The notes beneath the pieces are model-generated. The model had not been told where the DNA came from and searched no databases. It saw nothing but the letters and a program-made list of their open reading frames with translations. The translations under genes were made by a program, and so were the position numbers. Of a stretch of DNA of 64,000 nt, positions 25,399 to 36,660 are shown one piece after another (position 1 is the stretch's first letter; every line of letters begins with the position of its first letter). The stretch is taken from NCBI GenBank assembly GCA_964057225.1, contig OZ059898.1, positions 7,812,001-7,876,000 on the forward strand. The letters run 5' to 3'. The DNA comes from Auanema rhodensis (taxonomy: Eukaryota; Nematoda; Chromadorea; Rhabditida; Rhabditidae).

Positions 25399-27344
25399 AT
25401 GTTTAAGAAGCTGCTAGGTAGGGTTTTTAAAAAAATGACAAGTTTCCCAGGTCCAATCCGAAAAGAGCCGGTTTGTTTAGAACATCTCGTATCATTGAAA
25501 CCTACCTCTAATTAAAGGTGATTTTTGTCATTGGATGTACTGGCACAGGAAAGAGTGATCTAGCAGTTGCAATTGCCAAGCAATATGGAGGAGAAGTAAT
25601 AAGTGCAGATTCTATGCAAATATATCAAGGTGTGTAGGGGTGATTTTTTTAAATTTCAGCTTTTTTTAGGCTTGGATATTGTAACAAATAAAATCACAGA
25701 AGAAGAAATGCAAGGAGTGCCTCACCATCTAATGAGCTTTGTAAACCCCTCCACATCCAATTTCAATGTTCAGCAGTTTCGAGAAGTGGGCCTTCAGGCC
25801 ATTAAAGTAATTCTTATTTTTCTATAATAATTGTAATGTTTTATTTATATAGGAAATCCAAGAACGAGGAAACATTCCCGTTGTTGCGGGCGGAACGACA
25901 TATTATGTCGAAAGTCTCATGTTTCAGGATAACTTCATTCCCACACAAAGTTGCTTGATTTTTTCAATAGTATAGTTTAATTCAATTACTTTCAGTGACA
26001 CAAGATCATAGCAATGACTTGAAAGTCTTATCAAAAATGTCGAATACAGCACTCTATTCATTACTTAAAGAAGTATGTTATTTAATTTAATACATGATAC
26101 ATATTATAATTTAGATTGATTCGAAGTCTGCAGAATCTTTACATCCTAATAATCGTGCTCGAGTATTGCGCGCCATTGAAATTTTTAAACTTACTGGCAA
26201 ACGAAAGAGTGATTTTGTAAAAGATCAAAAGCAGAATGATGGAGTGAAAGTTCGATTTCAGGATACTCTCGTATGTTCACTTTTTTTACTTGAATTATTT
26301 TGAAAACTGTTTTAGGTGATCTCTTTAGATGCTTCCTTAGGTGTATTAGATGACAGATTAAATAAACGGGTAGAAAAAATGAAATATAATGGCTTGAAAC
26401 AAGAAATTTGTTTATTTTATGAAAAGGTATGACTTTCTTCTAGGTTCACTCAAATACTATTTTTATGATAGCCAAAAGTTTAATCTCAGCACCGTTTACT
26501 GTATAATTGTAGAACAAGAAACAGCTGGAATCTATGGAGTACGGTATAATGCAGTGTATTGGCCTCAAAGAATTTATACCTTTCTTACAATTGGATACAA
26601 GACAAAGAAATTCCAAAGTTGGAGACGCCTTATTGGAGACAGGGTAAGTAGTTTCTACGTACAGTTACAACTTTTTTCCTAATCCAGATGCGAACAAGTA
26701 AAGCTTCATACTCGTCAATATTCGAGAAAACAGCGTTCCTGGGTACGATCTCGTCTAATAAGCAGACAGAGTTATAATAGAGAGGTTCACTATTTTTGAA
26801 TCTTATTTAAAAAGGAGTTTAATCGTTTAGACTTTCTCGTTTACTTGGCTAGATACATCAAATAAAGATACATTCATTGCCGAAGGTTTAAGTCACGTTG
26901 AGAAGTGGATGAATGGCGAAGCTTTCAATGAGACTGTAAATTGATCTGCACGAGTTTTTATAAGATATATTCTTTCAGAATGAAACAGTTGGAGAAAGTA
27001 CCGATGATTCGAATATGACAATTAATTGTGAGGAATGCGACATTCTTATCAGTGGGAAAAACAACTGGTATGTCTGTAAATGACGCAAGATACTCGATCT
27101 TATCTCAGTGTTTATTCAATTCATTTGGAAGTTTGAAGTGTTAACAGTGACCTTTATATTCAGGGAAAAGCATGTTGCTGGAAAACGACACAAAATGAGG
27201 TTGCGTCAGATACAAAAAATAAATGAGAATTCTGAACAAAACAGCTCCTTAAAACGTTCTGCACCTTCAACAAGTTCGGAAGGTAGCGAAACTGTTTCTT
27301 CGAAAAAAGTTAAAGACAACGAGGATGTTTATTCAAATATCTAA
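25399..27344 (+). CDS. trit1: tRNA dimethylallyltransferase (TRIT1/MiaA family)
   Basis: Multi-exon ORF. The core shows the P-loop [63 protein letters not shown] and [20 protein letters not shown]. This enzyme adds an isopentenyl group to A37 of tRNAs reading UNN codons. As in other eukaryotic members, the C-terminus has a matrin/U1-type zinc finger (CEEC..HVAGKRH), here followed by a Ser/Lys-rich tail. The first ATG gives [16 protein letters not shown], basic and amphipathic like a mitochondrial presequence; an in-frame ATG at 25435 would remove it. AATAAA at 27343-27348 overlaps the TAA, so the 3' UTR may be very short. It is the last gene of the five-gene run. Confidence 0.93.
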
Positions 27345-27348
27345 TAAA

Positions 27349-27933
27349 GCATTTGCTTACTATAATCTTATTTTTATCATTAGCGTTTTATGAGCGCAAT
27401 GCCTTTATACCTGTCTGTTTTTATTTCCAGCTTTGAACTGTCATCGCATTGTTCCTGATGCTTTGTTTGCTTTTCATCGTTGTTTCTTTCTGCTTTTCTT
27501 GAGTTCTTGAACATTTTTGGTGTTTCAGAATTGTCTTCATGAATATAGATATATGTGTATATATAAATATCTCCGGATGTTTGACGTGCTGATAGTCTAA
27601 CTTAGCCATGTCTTTGCGTGTGATTGAGTGATCATTATTTGTCAACTCCGAAAGTGTTCCGGTTTTAACTAAAGGAATGAGGTGCGACAGCTATTCCCCA
27701 AACAAATGACGAAGTCATGACGAGGCTAGGTTGAAGCTGCCACCAATGATTAGCTTGACTCCTGTCTAACTGGCGACAGGCGAAGACCGAAGAAGAGAAA
27801 GAACGAGCGGTTAACGAAAGTAGATGGAGTCAGAGCACAGTGGCTGGAAAATAGATAGGTAGGCACGAAATTCGGCAAGGGATAGTGTGTACCTAGTGAA
27901 TTAGAAGTTCCGTCTACGCCCCTGACTCAAACG
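27349..27933. other. Upstream region of the FE65 homologue
   Basis: This stretch lies between the TRIT1 end and the FE65 start. From about 27660 on it is clearly richer in G and C than the rest of the window, as expected for a 5' UTR/promoter. No separate gene is supported; the short minus ORF 27421-27645 has no recognisable features. Confidence 0.4.
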
Positions 27934-30900
27934 ATGGTGGAAGGAGCGCGTGTGCGGCTGGTTGAATCCTTTACTGGACAAAAAGGAGGCAGAAATGAAT
28001 TCCAAGCAAGGTAAGTTATAGAAAAGAAACTGTTAATTACTGTTTCTTAATTTGAACTATTTTTAAACTCGAATCCTTATAATAGGGATCAACGTCGTAG
28101 AAGTCAGGGCAGTGATGAAGTTGTAATGAACTTTGTTACAGATGATCGAATTCATCAGGTTTGTAAATTTTATCTCAAACTTTTTTTTGCGTTTTTCTAT
28201 ATCTTCTGTAGTACTATTATTGAGAACCTAAGTATTCCTGCTAGAAATTTTCAAAATATTCATGTTTGATATTTTGTTCTTAATCATTTTCAATTCTGTC
28301 TGTTGAGTTAATCTCCAGAGGATTACTTGTTATTGTGTTTTTAAGCTGAGCATAGAGAAACATTAATCAAAGGAAAAAAGATGAAGAGAGAGTCCTGTAT
28401 ATTTATCGCACTTAATATTATGTACACAGCAGTTTTAGTGCCCTATCATACAAGAGTGAACAAGTTGCTGAAGATCCTGTACCTAGGAATACAATTTCAC
28501 TCCTATTTGTTCTTCTAGTAGAGAGCGTTTTACGTGAAGGAGTCGGCCGATTCATTTTTCTCATTTACTCCTCCCTTCTTTCTTTCCAATGCTTGCCGAA
28601 TTTCGTTCGTTTCTTCTTTTACTTAGAGGAAGACTTGCTCACCATCTGTGTCATTGTTAATCTATAGGCCAGCCTGAGTTGGACTTGAGCAAACATATAT
28701 TTGTCGCAACAGTACCTGCAATCCCGACACTACGAGACTTTAGTGTTGTGAAAACAAATGTTTAGTATAACAAAGTAAATGCATAGTGAAACATGCAAAA
28801 ACTCATCTAACTTCATGGCTCAAAGTTGCGAATTTAGTAGTATTAAGATAGATCTATCATTAGTACGCTATAGTATAAGAAATATACTTAGGCTTTACAT
28901 TTGAAAAAAATGTATGGTTTGTCTAGCTATTTCATTTTTTAATTATACAATCATCGTAATATAGCTGTTTTTTCAACCTTTTTTTCAAACGTAATTGTTT
29001 AACGTGTTATAATTAATGAAATGGTACAAAAAAATGAGAAGTTCAGATAATTATTGTATGTTTAATTAACCCTTGCTGTTGACTACATAATTGGCACTTG
29101 AACTATTTCAGAACATTAAATGAGAGAAAGCATAACATTGCACTTTAGTATATGTGATTGTTGATGAGGTTCTCGGGAGTTATGCAATGATAGAGGTTCT
29201 TAGATGGTTCAAAGCGTTTGCCTCATGTGCTTGGGCCCGTTATCCCGTCGTCCTATTTGCATGCTGAGATCGATTGCCCGTGTGCTAGCAGTGGCTGGTG
29301 TGCGCTAGTGGTACTAGTTGGGGTGAACAGATATTGAAAAAGGAGCTTTCTTTTTCAATTTTTGGTGTTTCTGTATTACTCGATAAAAACTATTCTTTCA
29401 ATATTGAAAAAATGATTACTATTTTTAATTAATAAGCGTATATATATATATTGTTTATCATATACCTACAAAAGCATTTTTGCTATATTGCTTTCTAATA
29501 GTGAGTTTTGGTAAAATCTTTTGTGTAGCTGGCCCATCTACTCGTTAATAGGTTTTCATTTATTCTCCAGTTTATTAGCTATTCCTCTTACCTTCATCGA
29601 CCCTTCACGTGTCTGTACCTCTTGCTGTGTCTTATCTCTTGTTTTACTTCTCATTGAAGATGCGCTATGCCTGCTCATCGCCGCAGATGCGTCAGGGCAG
29701 GCGTCACATCCAGTTTGTGATAGAGGTGCTTCGTTATTATAAGAAGAATCTCTGATCTCTCTAACTCGTCCGTTTTCTTTTCATTCTTATCTCTCTGTGT
29801 TCTACAGTCGACAACATTTCTGCCGCTCCTCCAGTTCTTATGTTGGATTAATCTGGAGAGCATGGAACCTGCACTCAAGCCTTCTTTTCGTTCACGCCGC
29901 CAAATCAGCATTTTGCTTTATTACTATTTCTTCCTTTTTAACTCATTTTCTACCTGTTTTATTTCAAAATCTTATATCTTATGGGTAAATTTCGATAGAT
30001 CTTGTCCTCGAATATTTTTTTTCGATCTATTGTGACTATTGAATGCTTTTCGAATATCATTATTTTGGAACACCTGCTCAAATAAGCAGAGCCTCATTAT
30101 CCTATGCTACACATTAGTGATTTTGTTTCATTTGTGACCAAAGTGAATCTATGGCCTTAAAACGCATTAACTTTTTCCGCTTTGTAAGTAACGAAGAGTG
30201 TTATTTCTTTTTGAAGCTTTATATATAAATTTTAAAAATACTATTGGTTCTAGGAACAGCGTGATTATTCCTCTTCACATCGTCAGGATCACTACGAGGA
30301 AGAGGAAGATCACTACGTAGAAGAGAGAGAAGAGCGTGCTTATAGAAGTAGCTTCGGCGGCGGACGCGGACAATATTCTTCAAGCCAATGTATTAATTTC
30401 TTTATTCTTCGATTTTTTACTGTACCTCTTTAAGCTCATAATCAGCAACAACATCATCAACAACAGCAGCATCAACATCACCAGCATCATCTTTCTCACA
30501 ACGAAATGGCAGTGGATTATTCCTCTCAAGACTTCAGACAATCTTTAGCTGCAATTGATGCAGCTTCTCGAGATGGTGTTTCATCCAGAGGTGAAAATGT
30601 TCGAATCAGACAGCATGGGGATACCACAATTATGACGGAGCATCGCGATCCTTATTCTTTCTATTGGCAATTAGATCAGGTTTGCTAAAATATTCAAAAT
30701 AATGTTACTATTACTAAGTTATCAGAATCGGAGAGAAACTGAATCTCCCCCACGTCGTCCACCACCAACAGACTATGTAATCGACGAAGAAGAAGTAATA
30801 GTGATTTTCATTAATTTCTGAACAAAATATTCGTTTTAGCAAGTGGTGGATACAGTTTTATCACCTGAATCTGGTGATTCCGGGATAGTATTTGAAAGTC

Positions 30901-33384
30901 AATATAGTCGGCCTCAACGAACACATTCTTTACCTCCACCGCCTATGCCAATGGAAGACGATAAAGACCTGCCTCCAGGCTGGGAAAAGCATCAGGGTGC
31001 GTACTTAACTTATTTATTGTTTTGATTTCATCTGTATAATTGAATATGCTTCCAGACCCCACCGGATTTTCTTATTATTGGCATGTTGATAGCGGAACAA
31101 TTCAAAGAGAGCCTCCAGTTAGTTTTTTTTATGTTATGTTTTACTTAGTATTTCAATGTTTAAAACACTATTTTTTGTTTGAACATTTTGCATGCTTTTT
31201 TATTATTTTCCTTTGTGTGTTTTTATCGAATTTCTAACAGATCAGATATACCTGTATGATGATTTGAAATTTCATATATTGATAGTTTTTCCACGCTTTT
31301 AACTAACCAGAGTGTTCTAGCGAGCAGCAACTCCACCGCGTAGCCCCTCACCACCTTCTGCCCCAATATACAGAAAAGCAGTTTATGTAAGTATACAGTG
31401 CAGTCCATATTTATTTATGAGTTCCTTAACTATGTGATAATTTATTTTTTCCATAACAATGTTACAAAAGTATATTCTCATTATGTTTTTTAGAGCCAAT
31501 CTACACAGGCAGACGCTCCTGAAATACCACAGCCACAGATTATTCAACTTCCCCCACAACAAGTAAAATAAGATGATGTCGCTTAATTTAATTTTTTTTT
31601 ACATTCAGCCTGTGATCGAAGAACATGCCTTTAAACAGACAACAACGAAAAGAAGAATAGAGAATGAAGAAGAAAGTGATGGCGAAATGGAATATGGCTT
31701 TGGGAAGGTTCGATAACAGATTTTGTTTTAATACCACAATCTGTACTTATAGCCTATTCGATTTGCCGTTCGCTCATTAGGATGGACAGAGATAGGTGAA
31801 GAAGATCTTACTGCTGAAAAGAGTTCGCGAGCTGTCAACAGGCAAGTACTTTCATAACCTAATTTGCAATTTTTGTTGTAATTTGATTATTGTTTGATTT
31901 GAATTAAATTTTGCGCAACAATTTCTGAAAACTAAATTTGTTTATTATATCAAATTAAATGTTGTTACAAACTTATTAAATTCTATAACTGAAATCATCT
32001 AGTTAGAGAATTTGGAATTTTTTTTTCTTTTTCAGAGCTATAGTTGATTTATCAACAGGCCGAAATGATTTGATGGATAATATAAGTAAATGGGGCGATG
32101 TAAGTGTTATTTCAGAAATATTTTTTTATTCAAGCTTTGAAGGGAAGGGAATTGATCATGGAATTGGATGATAATGAACTTTCTCTTATTGATCCTGACA
32201 CTATGACTGTGATTCATGCTGAAAGAATTCAACAAATTAGAGTTTGGGGAGTAGGAAGAGACAACGGAAGGTTTGTATTTTGATGTTGTTAATATTTTAC
32301 TAACATTTCTTTTTAATTGTTTTCTACAGAGATCGGTGAGTTTGTGAGATGTTGTGATGTTAAATATTTGTATTTTATAAATTTGGTATTTCTAGTTTTT
32401 ATACTATTATTTAATTTTTCAGAGATTTTGCTTACGTTGCACGAGATAGAGGGTCTCGTCGATTTATGTGTCATGTTTTCCGTTGTGATACTCCTGCTAA
32501 AACTATCGCCAATGCTCTGCGGTATTTTTATTTTTATCTTTTTATTTAAAATTTGTTATTTATAGAGATATTTGCAAGAAACTTATGCTACATAGACGGC
32601 CAAGCTCTTTGACTGCTACTGAAGTACCTGAAAGAAGAATGGTTCGTGGTAAGAATTTTGTATATTCAAGTGGTAGCTAGTAGTTGTCTTTTCAGCGTCT
32701 GAAAGCGTTGTTACCAATGATGAACCTAAAAAAGTTATTCGTTGTCATTTTCTGGGTGTTACTCAAGTACCCAAAGCAACAGGAATTGAGATCTTGAATG
32801 AAGCCGTTGATCGACTGGTGTCACAGGTTCGCCCTGAACGTTGGATTCTTTCTGATGTAGCCATTGCTCCATCAACTATATCAATCAACGAAGTTAATGG
32901 AAGTCAAATTGCGCAGTGTCGTGTGAGATATCTCTCTTTTCTCGGAATCGGCCGTGATATCAAGTATTTTTTAAATCCCATGTTCAGATCTTAATCTCTT
33001 TATATAGGCATTGTGCTTTCATTATGCATACATCGTCTGAAAATTATATGTGTTACGTCTTCCATGTGGAACCTTCTGCAGCCAGTATGGCAAAAACTAT
33101 CGAAGCTGCTTGTAAACTTCGATATCAAAAAGTTCTAGATGCTCATGCTGGTCGCAGTCATCCACCATCGCTAATGGGCAAGGTTTTTTTATTTTATCCT
33201 ATTGCTTCTATTTTAACACTTCATTTACTAATATATATGTGTGTATAGTTCATGGTTAAATGAACTGCCATCAAGCACTTTCCTTATTATGATTGTTTTT
33301 TAGGGATGGACTGATTCGATCAAGGATGCTTTTGGAACAGTTACGCAGAAGTTGACGTCGTCTCGGTCGCTGTATAATTTTTGA
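27934..33384 (+). CDS. feh-1: FE65 / APBB family adaptor with WW and two PTB domains
   Basis: Exon 1 (27934-28010) starts [12 protein letters not shown] after an upstream in-frame stop; exon 2 is 28086-28158; a 2.1-kb intron leads to exon 3 at 30254. Then come a His/Gln stretch, [14 protein letters not shown], a Pro/Ser-rich linker, a WW domain ([19 protein letters not shown]), PTB1 ([47 protein letters not shown]) and PTB2 ([54 protein letters not shown]), ending [10 protein letters not shown]65 proteins bind the cytoplasmic tail of APP-family proteins by PTB2 and other partners by WW and PTB1. The junction of exon 3 with the exon at 30446 is out of phase if the obvious donor at 30390 is used, so the N-terminal model is uncertain; an ATG at 30506 starts a safe frame. 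Confidence 0.9.
28159..30253. other. Large first-coding intron of the FE65 homologue
   Basis: Nearly 2.1 kb without a supported gene, unusually long for this window. It contains a GC-richer island at about 29200-29340 and a pyrimidine-rich stretch at 29560-29900. Small ORFs at 29521-29742 (plus) and 29675-29911 (minus) overlap each other and match nothing I know. The end holds a candidate alternative first exon, suggesting an internal promoter. Confidence 0.4.
30151..30183 (+). other. Candidate alternative first coding exon of the FE65 homologue
   Basis: An ATG opens [11 protein letters not shown], directly followed by a strong donor (GTAAGTAACG). Its phase 0 end matches the phase 0 start of the exon at 30254, just as the upstream exon 2 does. 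It could give a second N-terminus from an internal promoter. Only 11 codons, so chance is possible. Confidence 0.35.
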
Positions 33385-33757
33385 GAAATAATTTTGTACG
33401 ATTTTATTCAGTTTTTAATGTGCTAATCATAATGTGTACTATATTAGACGAAAAAAAGCACATTGATTTTATGTTCTAGATGCTATATGCCTTACAAATG
33501 ATTGCTGCTCATGATTTATACTGCCTTTATACAGACAATTTTTATTGTAGCTATTGACTGCACTAAATGATTTTAAATAATTATATCTATGTCGTCTCAC
33601 TTAGACATCTTTCACTAGCCGTGTAAAGAAATGTTATGAATGAATATTTGAAAAATTAGTTTTTTTTATATGTGTTGTTGAATAGTTCATTATTACGATC
33701 TGATAATATCTCTATTTAATTCTGCTCATGATATAACTCATTATAAAGTATAGAATT
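33385..33757. other. Short intergenic interval
   Basis: AT-rich 3' UTR of the FE65 homologue and upstream region of the next same-strand gene. No ORF, RNA gene or clear regulatory motif is seen. Confidence 0.4.
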
Positions 33758-36557
33758 ATGGGTTTGTCGGGAGGACCCGGATATCCTCAGGGGCATCAAA
33801 ATGTTCCTCCACAACATGGACAACAACAGCCCGGGCAGGTAGAGACGGTTATACTTGACAAGGAGTATTCTATGGTTTTTAGATGATTTATATGCAACAA
33901 GGAATGGCACCACATGGAATGCAGCAAGGTATGCAACAGAACATGGTACAACAAGGCATGGGACAACCAGGAATGGGCCAAGATGTACAGCAAGGAATGC
34001 AAATGCAAATGCCAATGCATTATCAACATCAGCAACATATGAACATGGGCTCGGGGCAGGTAATGGGCCAACCTGGTCCTCAGATGTCTCAAGTTAATCA
34101 GCAGCACCCTTCTCAAATGTCAAGAATGGTTCAAGGGCAATCCCAAGGTAAACAAAACATTTTAAGCATTCATTTTACCTTGTTTAAGGAGGAATAGGAA
34201 TGCAGCAACAATTGGGAGGACCTCATTCCCAACAAGCCCAAATGGGTGGTCCCCACTCTCAACAGTCTCAAATGGGAGGACCTCACTCTCAACAACAAAT
34301 GGCTGGACCACATTCACAGCAAATGGGAGGACCTCACTCTCAACAACAAATGGGTGGACCACATTCTCAACAGTCTATGGGTGGACCTCATTCTCAGCAG
34401 CAAATGGGTGGACCACATTCTCAACAACAGCAACTAGGGGGACCCCATTCACAGCAGCAAATGGGGGGGCCTCACCCTCAGCAGCAGCAGTTGGGTGGAT
34501 CTCACCCTCAACAACAACAAATGGGCGGACCTCACTCACAGCCGCAGCAAATGGGTGGGCCTCACTCACAGCAGCAAATGGGTGGACCTCATGCTCAACA
34601 ACAAATGGGTGGACCTCATTCACAACAGCAAATGGGTGGACCCCACTCACAGCAAATGGGCGGACCTAGATCTATGCAAGGGCATGCAAGTCATATGGGA
34701 ATATCTGGTCCACATAGCCAGCAACATATGCAACATGTTCCGAATTCACAACAATCCGCTCAATCTCAACAACCTCAAGGAATGGTTGGCCCTATGTCTA
34801 TGCAGAATCAACAAGGCCCGACCGTTGGTTCAATGTCCGTACAATCTCAGTCTGGCTCTCTATCTCATGGAGGGCCTATAGGGCACGGGGGGTCTATGAC
34901 TGTACAACAACAACAACAACAGAGTCAACAACAAAATCAAGGACCGGGGCAACAGCAGTATGTAATGTCTTCACAGGTAGGGCACATGTCATTACCCGGA
35001 CAACCAATGAGACATTCTTCTTCCCTCCAGCATCATGGCGGAACCATCTCAGTTCAGCAGCAACAAACTGGGCCAATGTCAGTACCACAGCAACAACAAC
35101 CTGGATCTATGTCAGGCCCTGGAGGTTCAATGCCTGCCCAGGGCCAAGGGGGTCCAATGTCAGTTCCACAGCAAGGTGGATCAATGTCAATTCAGAACCA
35201 AGGAACATCACTCCCTATGCATCAGCAAGGAGGATCAATGCAAGTTCCGAACCAAGGACCCTTATCTGTTCCTCAACAAGGTGGACCTATGTCAGTTCAA
35301 AATCCTGGAGGACCTATGTCTGTACAAAATCAGGGTACTCCTATGTCAGTTCAAAATCAAGGGGGACCCATGTCCGTTCAAAATCAGGCAGGATCTATGC
35401 TAATTACAAATCAAGGAGGGCCATTGTCCGTTCAGAATCAAGGAGGGCCAATGTCTGTTCAAAATCAGGGAACACCCATGTCAGTTCAAAATCAAGGAGG
35501 GCCAATGTCTGTTCAAAATCAAGGAACCCCAATGTCAGTTCAAAATCAAGGAGGGCCGATGTCTGTACAAAACCAAGGTGGTCCAATGTCGGTTCAAAAT
35601 CAAAGCGGTCCTATGTCTGTTCCTCAGCAGGGACCATTGTCTGTTCCCCAACAAGGTGGTCCTATGTCTGTTCAAAATCAGGGTACACCGTTGTCTATGC
35701 AACAGCAAGGTGGACCTATGTCGGTTCAACAAGGTAAGTGAAAGCTTAAATCATCTGTAGCTCATCCGTATTTGTAGGTCTTGGACCTCAATCTAATCAA
35801 CCATCATCTCAATCTACTGGTGGACCTATGTCAGTTCAGCCTGTGACTCCTCATAATCCACCAAGTCAATCGTCTTCTCAGATGCTGCAAACACAAGGCC
35901 CACATGTTTGTTTGTTTATTTTTTTATTATACGAAAAAATACAATTTTAGCCACCACCTCCTCTAGCGGCAACTCTTCCCCATGCTGCTGATCCGCTCCA
36001 TCTCACAAAAACACTTATTTTGAAAGATCTCCGTCATGCCATTCTTGTAAATTCTTGTTACTTCTATATACTGTATCTTATGAATTATAGACATTAAACA
36101 CCTGTGCTGGAGCCACATTACGAGAGAGAAAAGCCGGTGATGTTGATGTTAATACAGCTCATAAATACCGTAAAGCCATGGATACATTTCAAGCCGTATG
36201 TGACGATATAGAAATGAATTTAGTAATTAATTTCTTGTTGAACTAGAAAATTGTGTATATTTCAGTCCTTAGTTCTCGAAACTCAGAAGCAGCTTCAAAA
36301 ATTCGAAAAGATATTTGAAAAACCCTCGGAAAATCAGAGGCCTGGCCAATCTGATTATGTTCATCATAGTGCTGCAGTAACTACCTATGTAGAGCAAGCA
36401 AAAACAGTAAGGCTCTTTCACTTTTGATAATGTGGTAACCATTTTATCGTAGACTCAAAGAACTTTCGATAGAGCATTGGCTCATATCCAGAAAACACGG
36501 GAAAGTGTTCACGCACGGGAAAATACTGATCCGGATACTATGATGATGGACACATAA
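33758..36557 (+). CDS. Gln-rich repeat protein with a Mediator-29-like C-terminus
   Basis: Exons: 33758-33838, 33883-34147, 34189-35733 (one 1545-base exon), 35778-about 35907, then small exons to the TAA at 36555-36557. The N-terminal three quarters are Gln/Gly/Met/Ser/Pro-rich with two tandem arrays (GGPHSQQQM and GGPMSVQNQ types) and are predicted disordered. The last 150 residues are helical and not repetitive: LTKTLILKDLRHAILTLN, HKYRKAMDTFQ, LQKFEKIFEK, YVEQAKTTQRTFDRALAHIQ. The layout (Gln-rich N-terminus; three helical segments) resembles Mediator subunit 29/Intersex, which links activators to RNA polymerase II, but the identity signal is weak. Another Gln-rich nuclear coactivator is possible. 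It is a real gene because all exon phases close and the C-terminal exons are non-repetitive. Confidence 0.6.
34200..34673 (+). repeat. Tandem repeat array 1 (GGPHSQQQM units)
   Basis: Seventeen units of 8-10 residues with consensus Q-Q-Q-M-G-G-P-H-S, encoded by a 24-30-base minisatellite inside one exon. Units vary in the number of Gln codons and in CAA/CAG use, so the array is diverged at the DNA level but conserved in protein, with occasional MAGPHS, LGGSHP and MGGPRS variants. Confidence 0.9.
35141..35732 (+). repeat. Tandem repeat array 2 (GGPMSVQNQ units)
   Basis: About twenty units, mostly 9 residues (27 bases), with consensus G-G-P-M-S-V-Q-N-Q and variants GTPMSVQNQ, GPLSVPQQ and GGSMLITNQ. 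It is in the same exon as array 1 but has a different motif. The most regular part is 35280-35600, where adjacent units are nearly identical in DNA, suggesting recent slippage or unequal crossing-over. Confidence 0.9.
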
Positions 36558-36660
36558 TTATCAATCCGATTTTAAAATTTATTACTGTTTTAATGTTGAA
36601 TAAGTTATTAACATATAAAGCTGAGTTTATAACCCGTATTATTTATTTGTACAAGACTAG

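Noticed and set aside
29206..29216. tRNA B-box-like GGTTCAAAGCG in the FE65 intron
   Set aside because: The B-box ends in CG rather than CC, and I could find no A-box or cloverleaf around it.
29521..29911. Overlapping plus and minus ORFs in the FE65 intron
   Set aside because: Cys/Leu/Ser-rich without motifs; both strands are open over a pyrimidine-rich segment, which composition explains.
34162..35732. Several long minus-strand and second-frame ORFs over the repeat exon
   Set aside because: They are shadows of the codon-periodic GGPHSQQQM and GGPMSVQNQ arrays and have the same repeat period.
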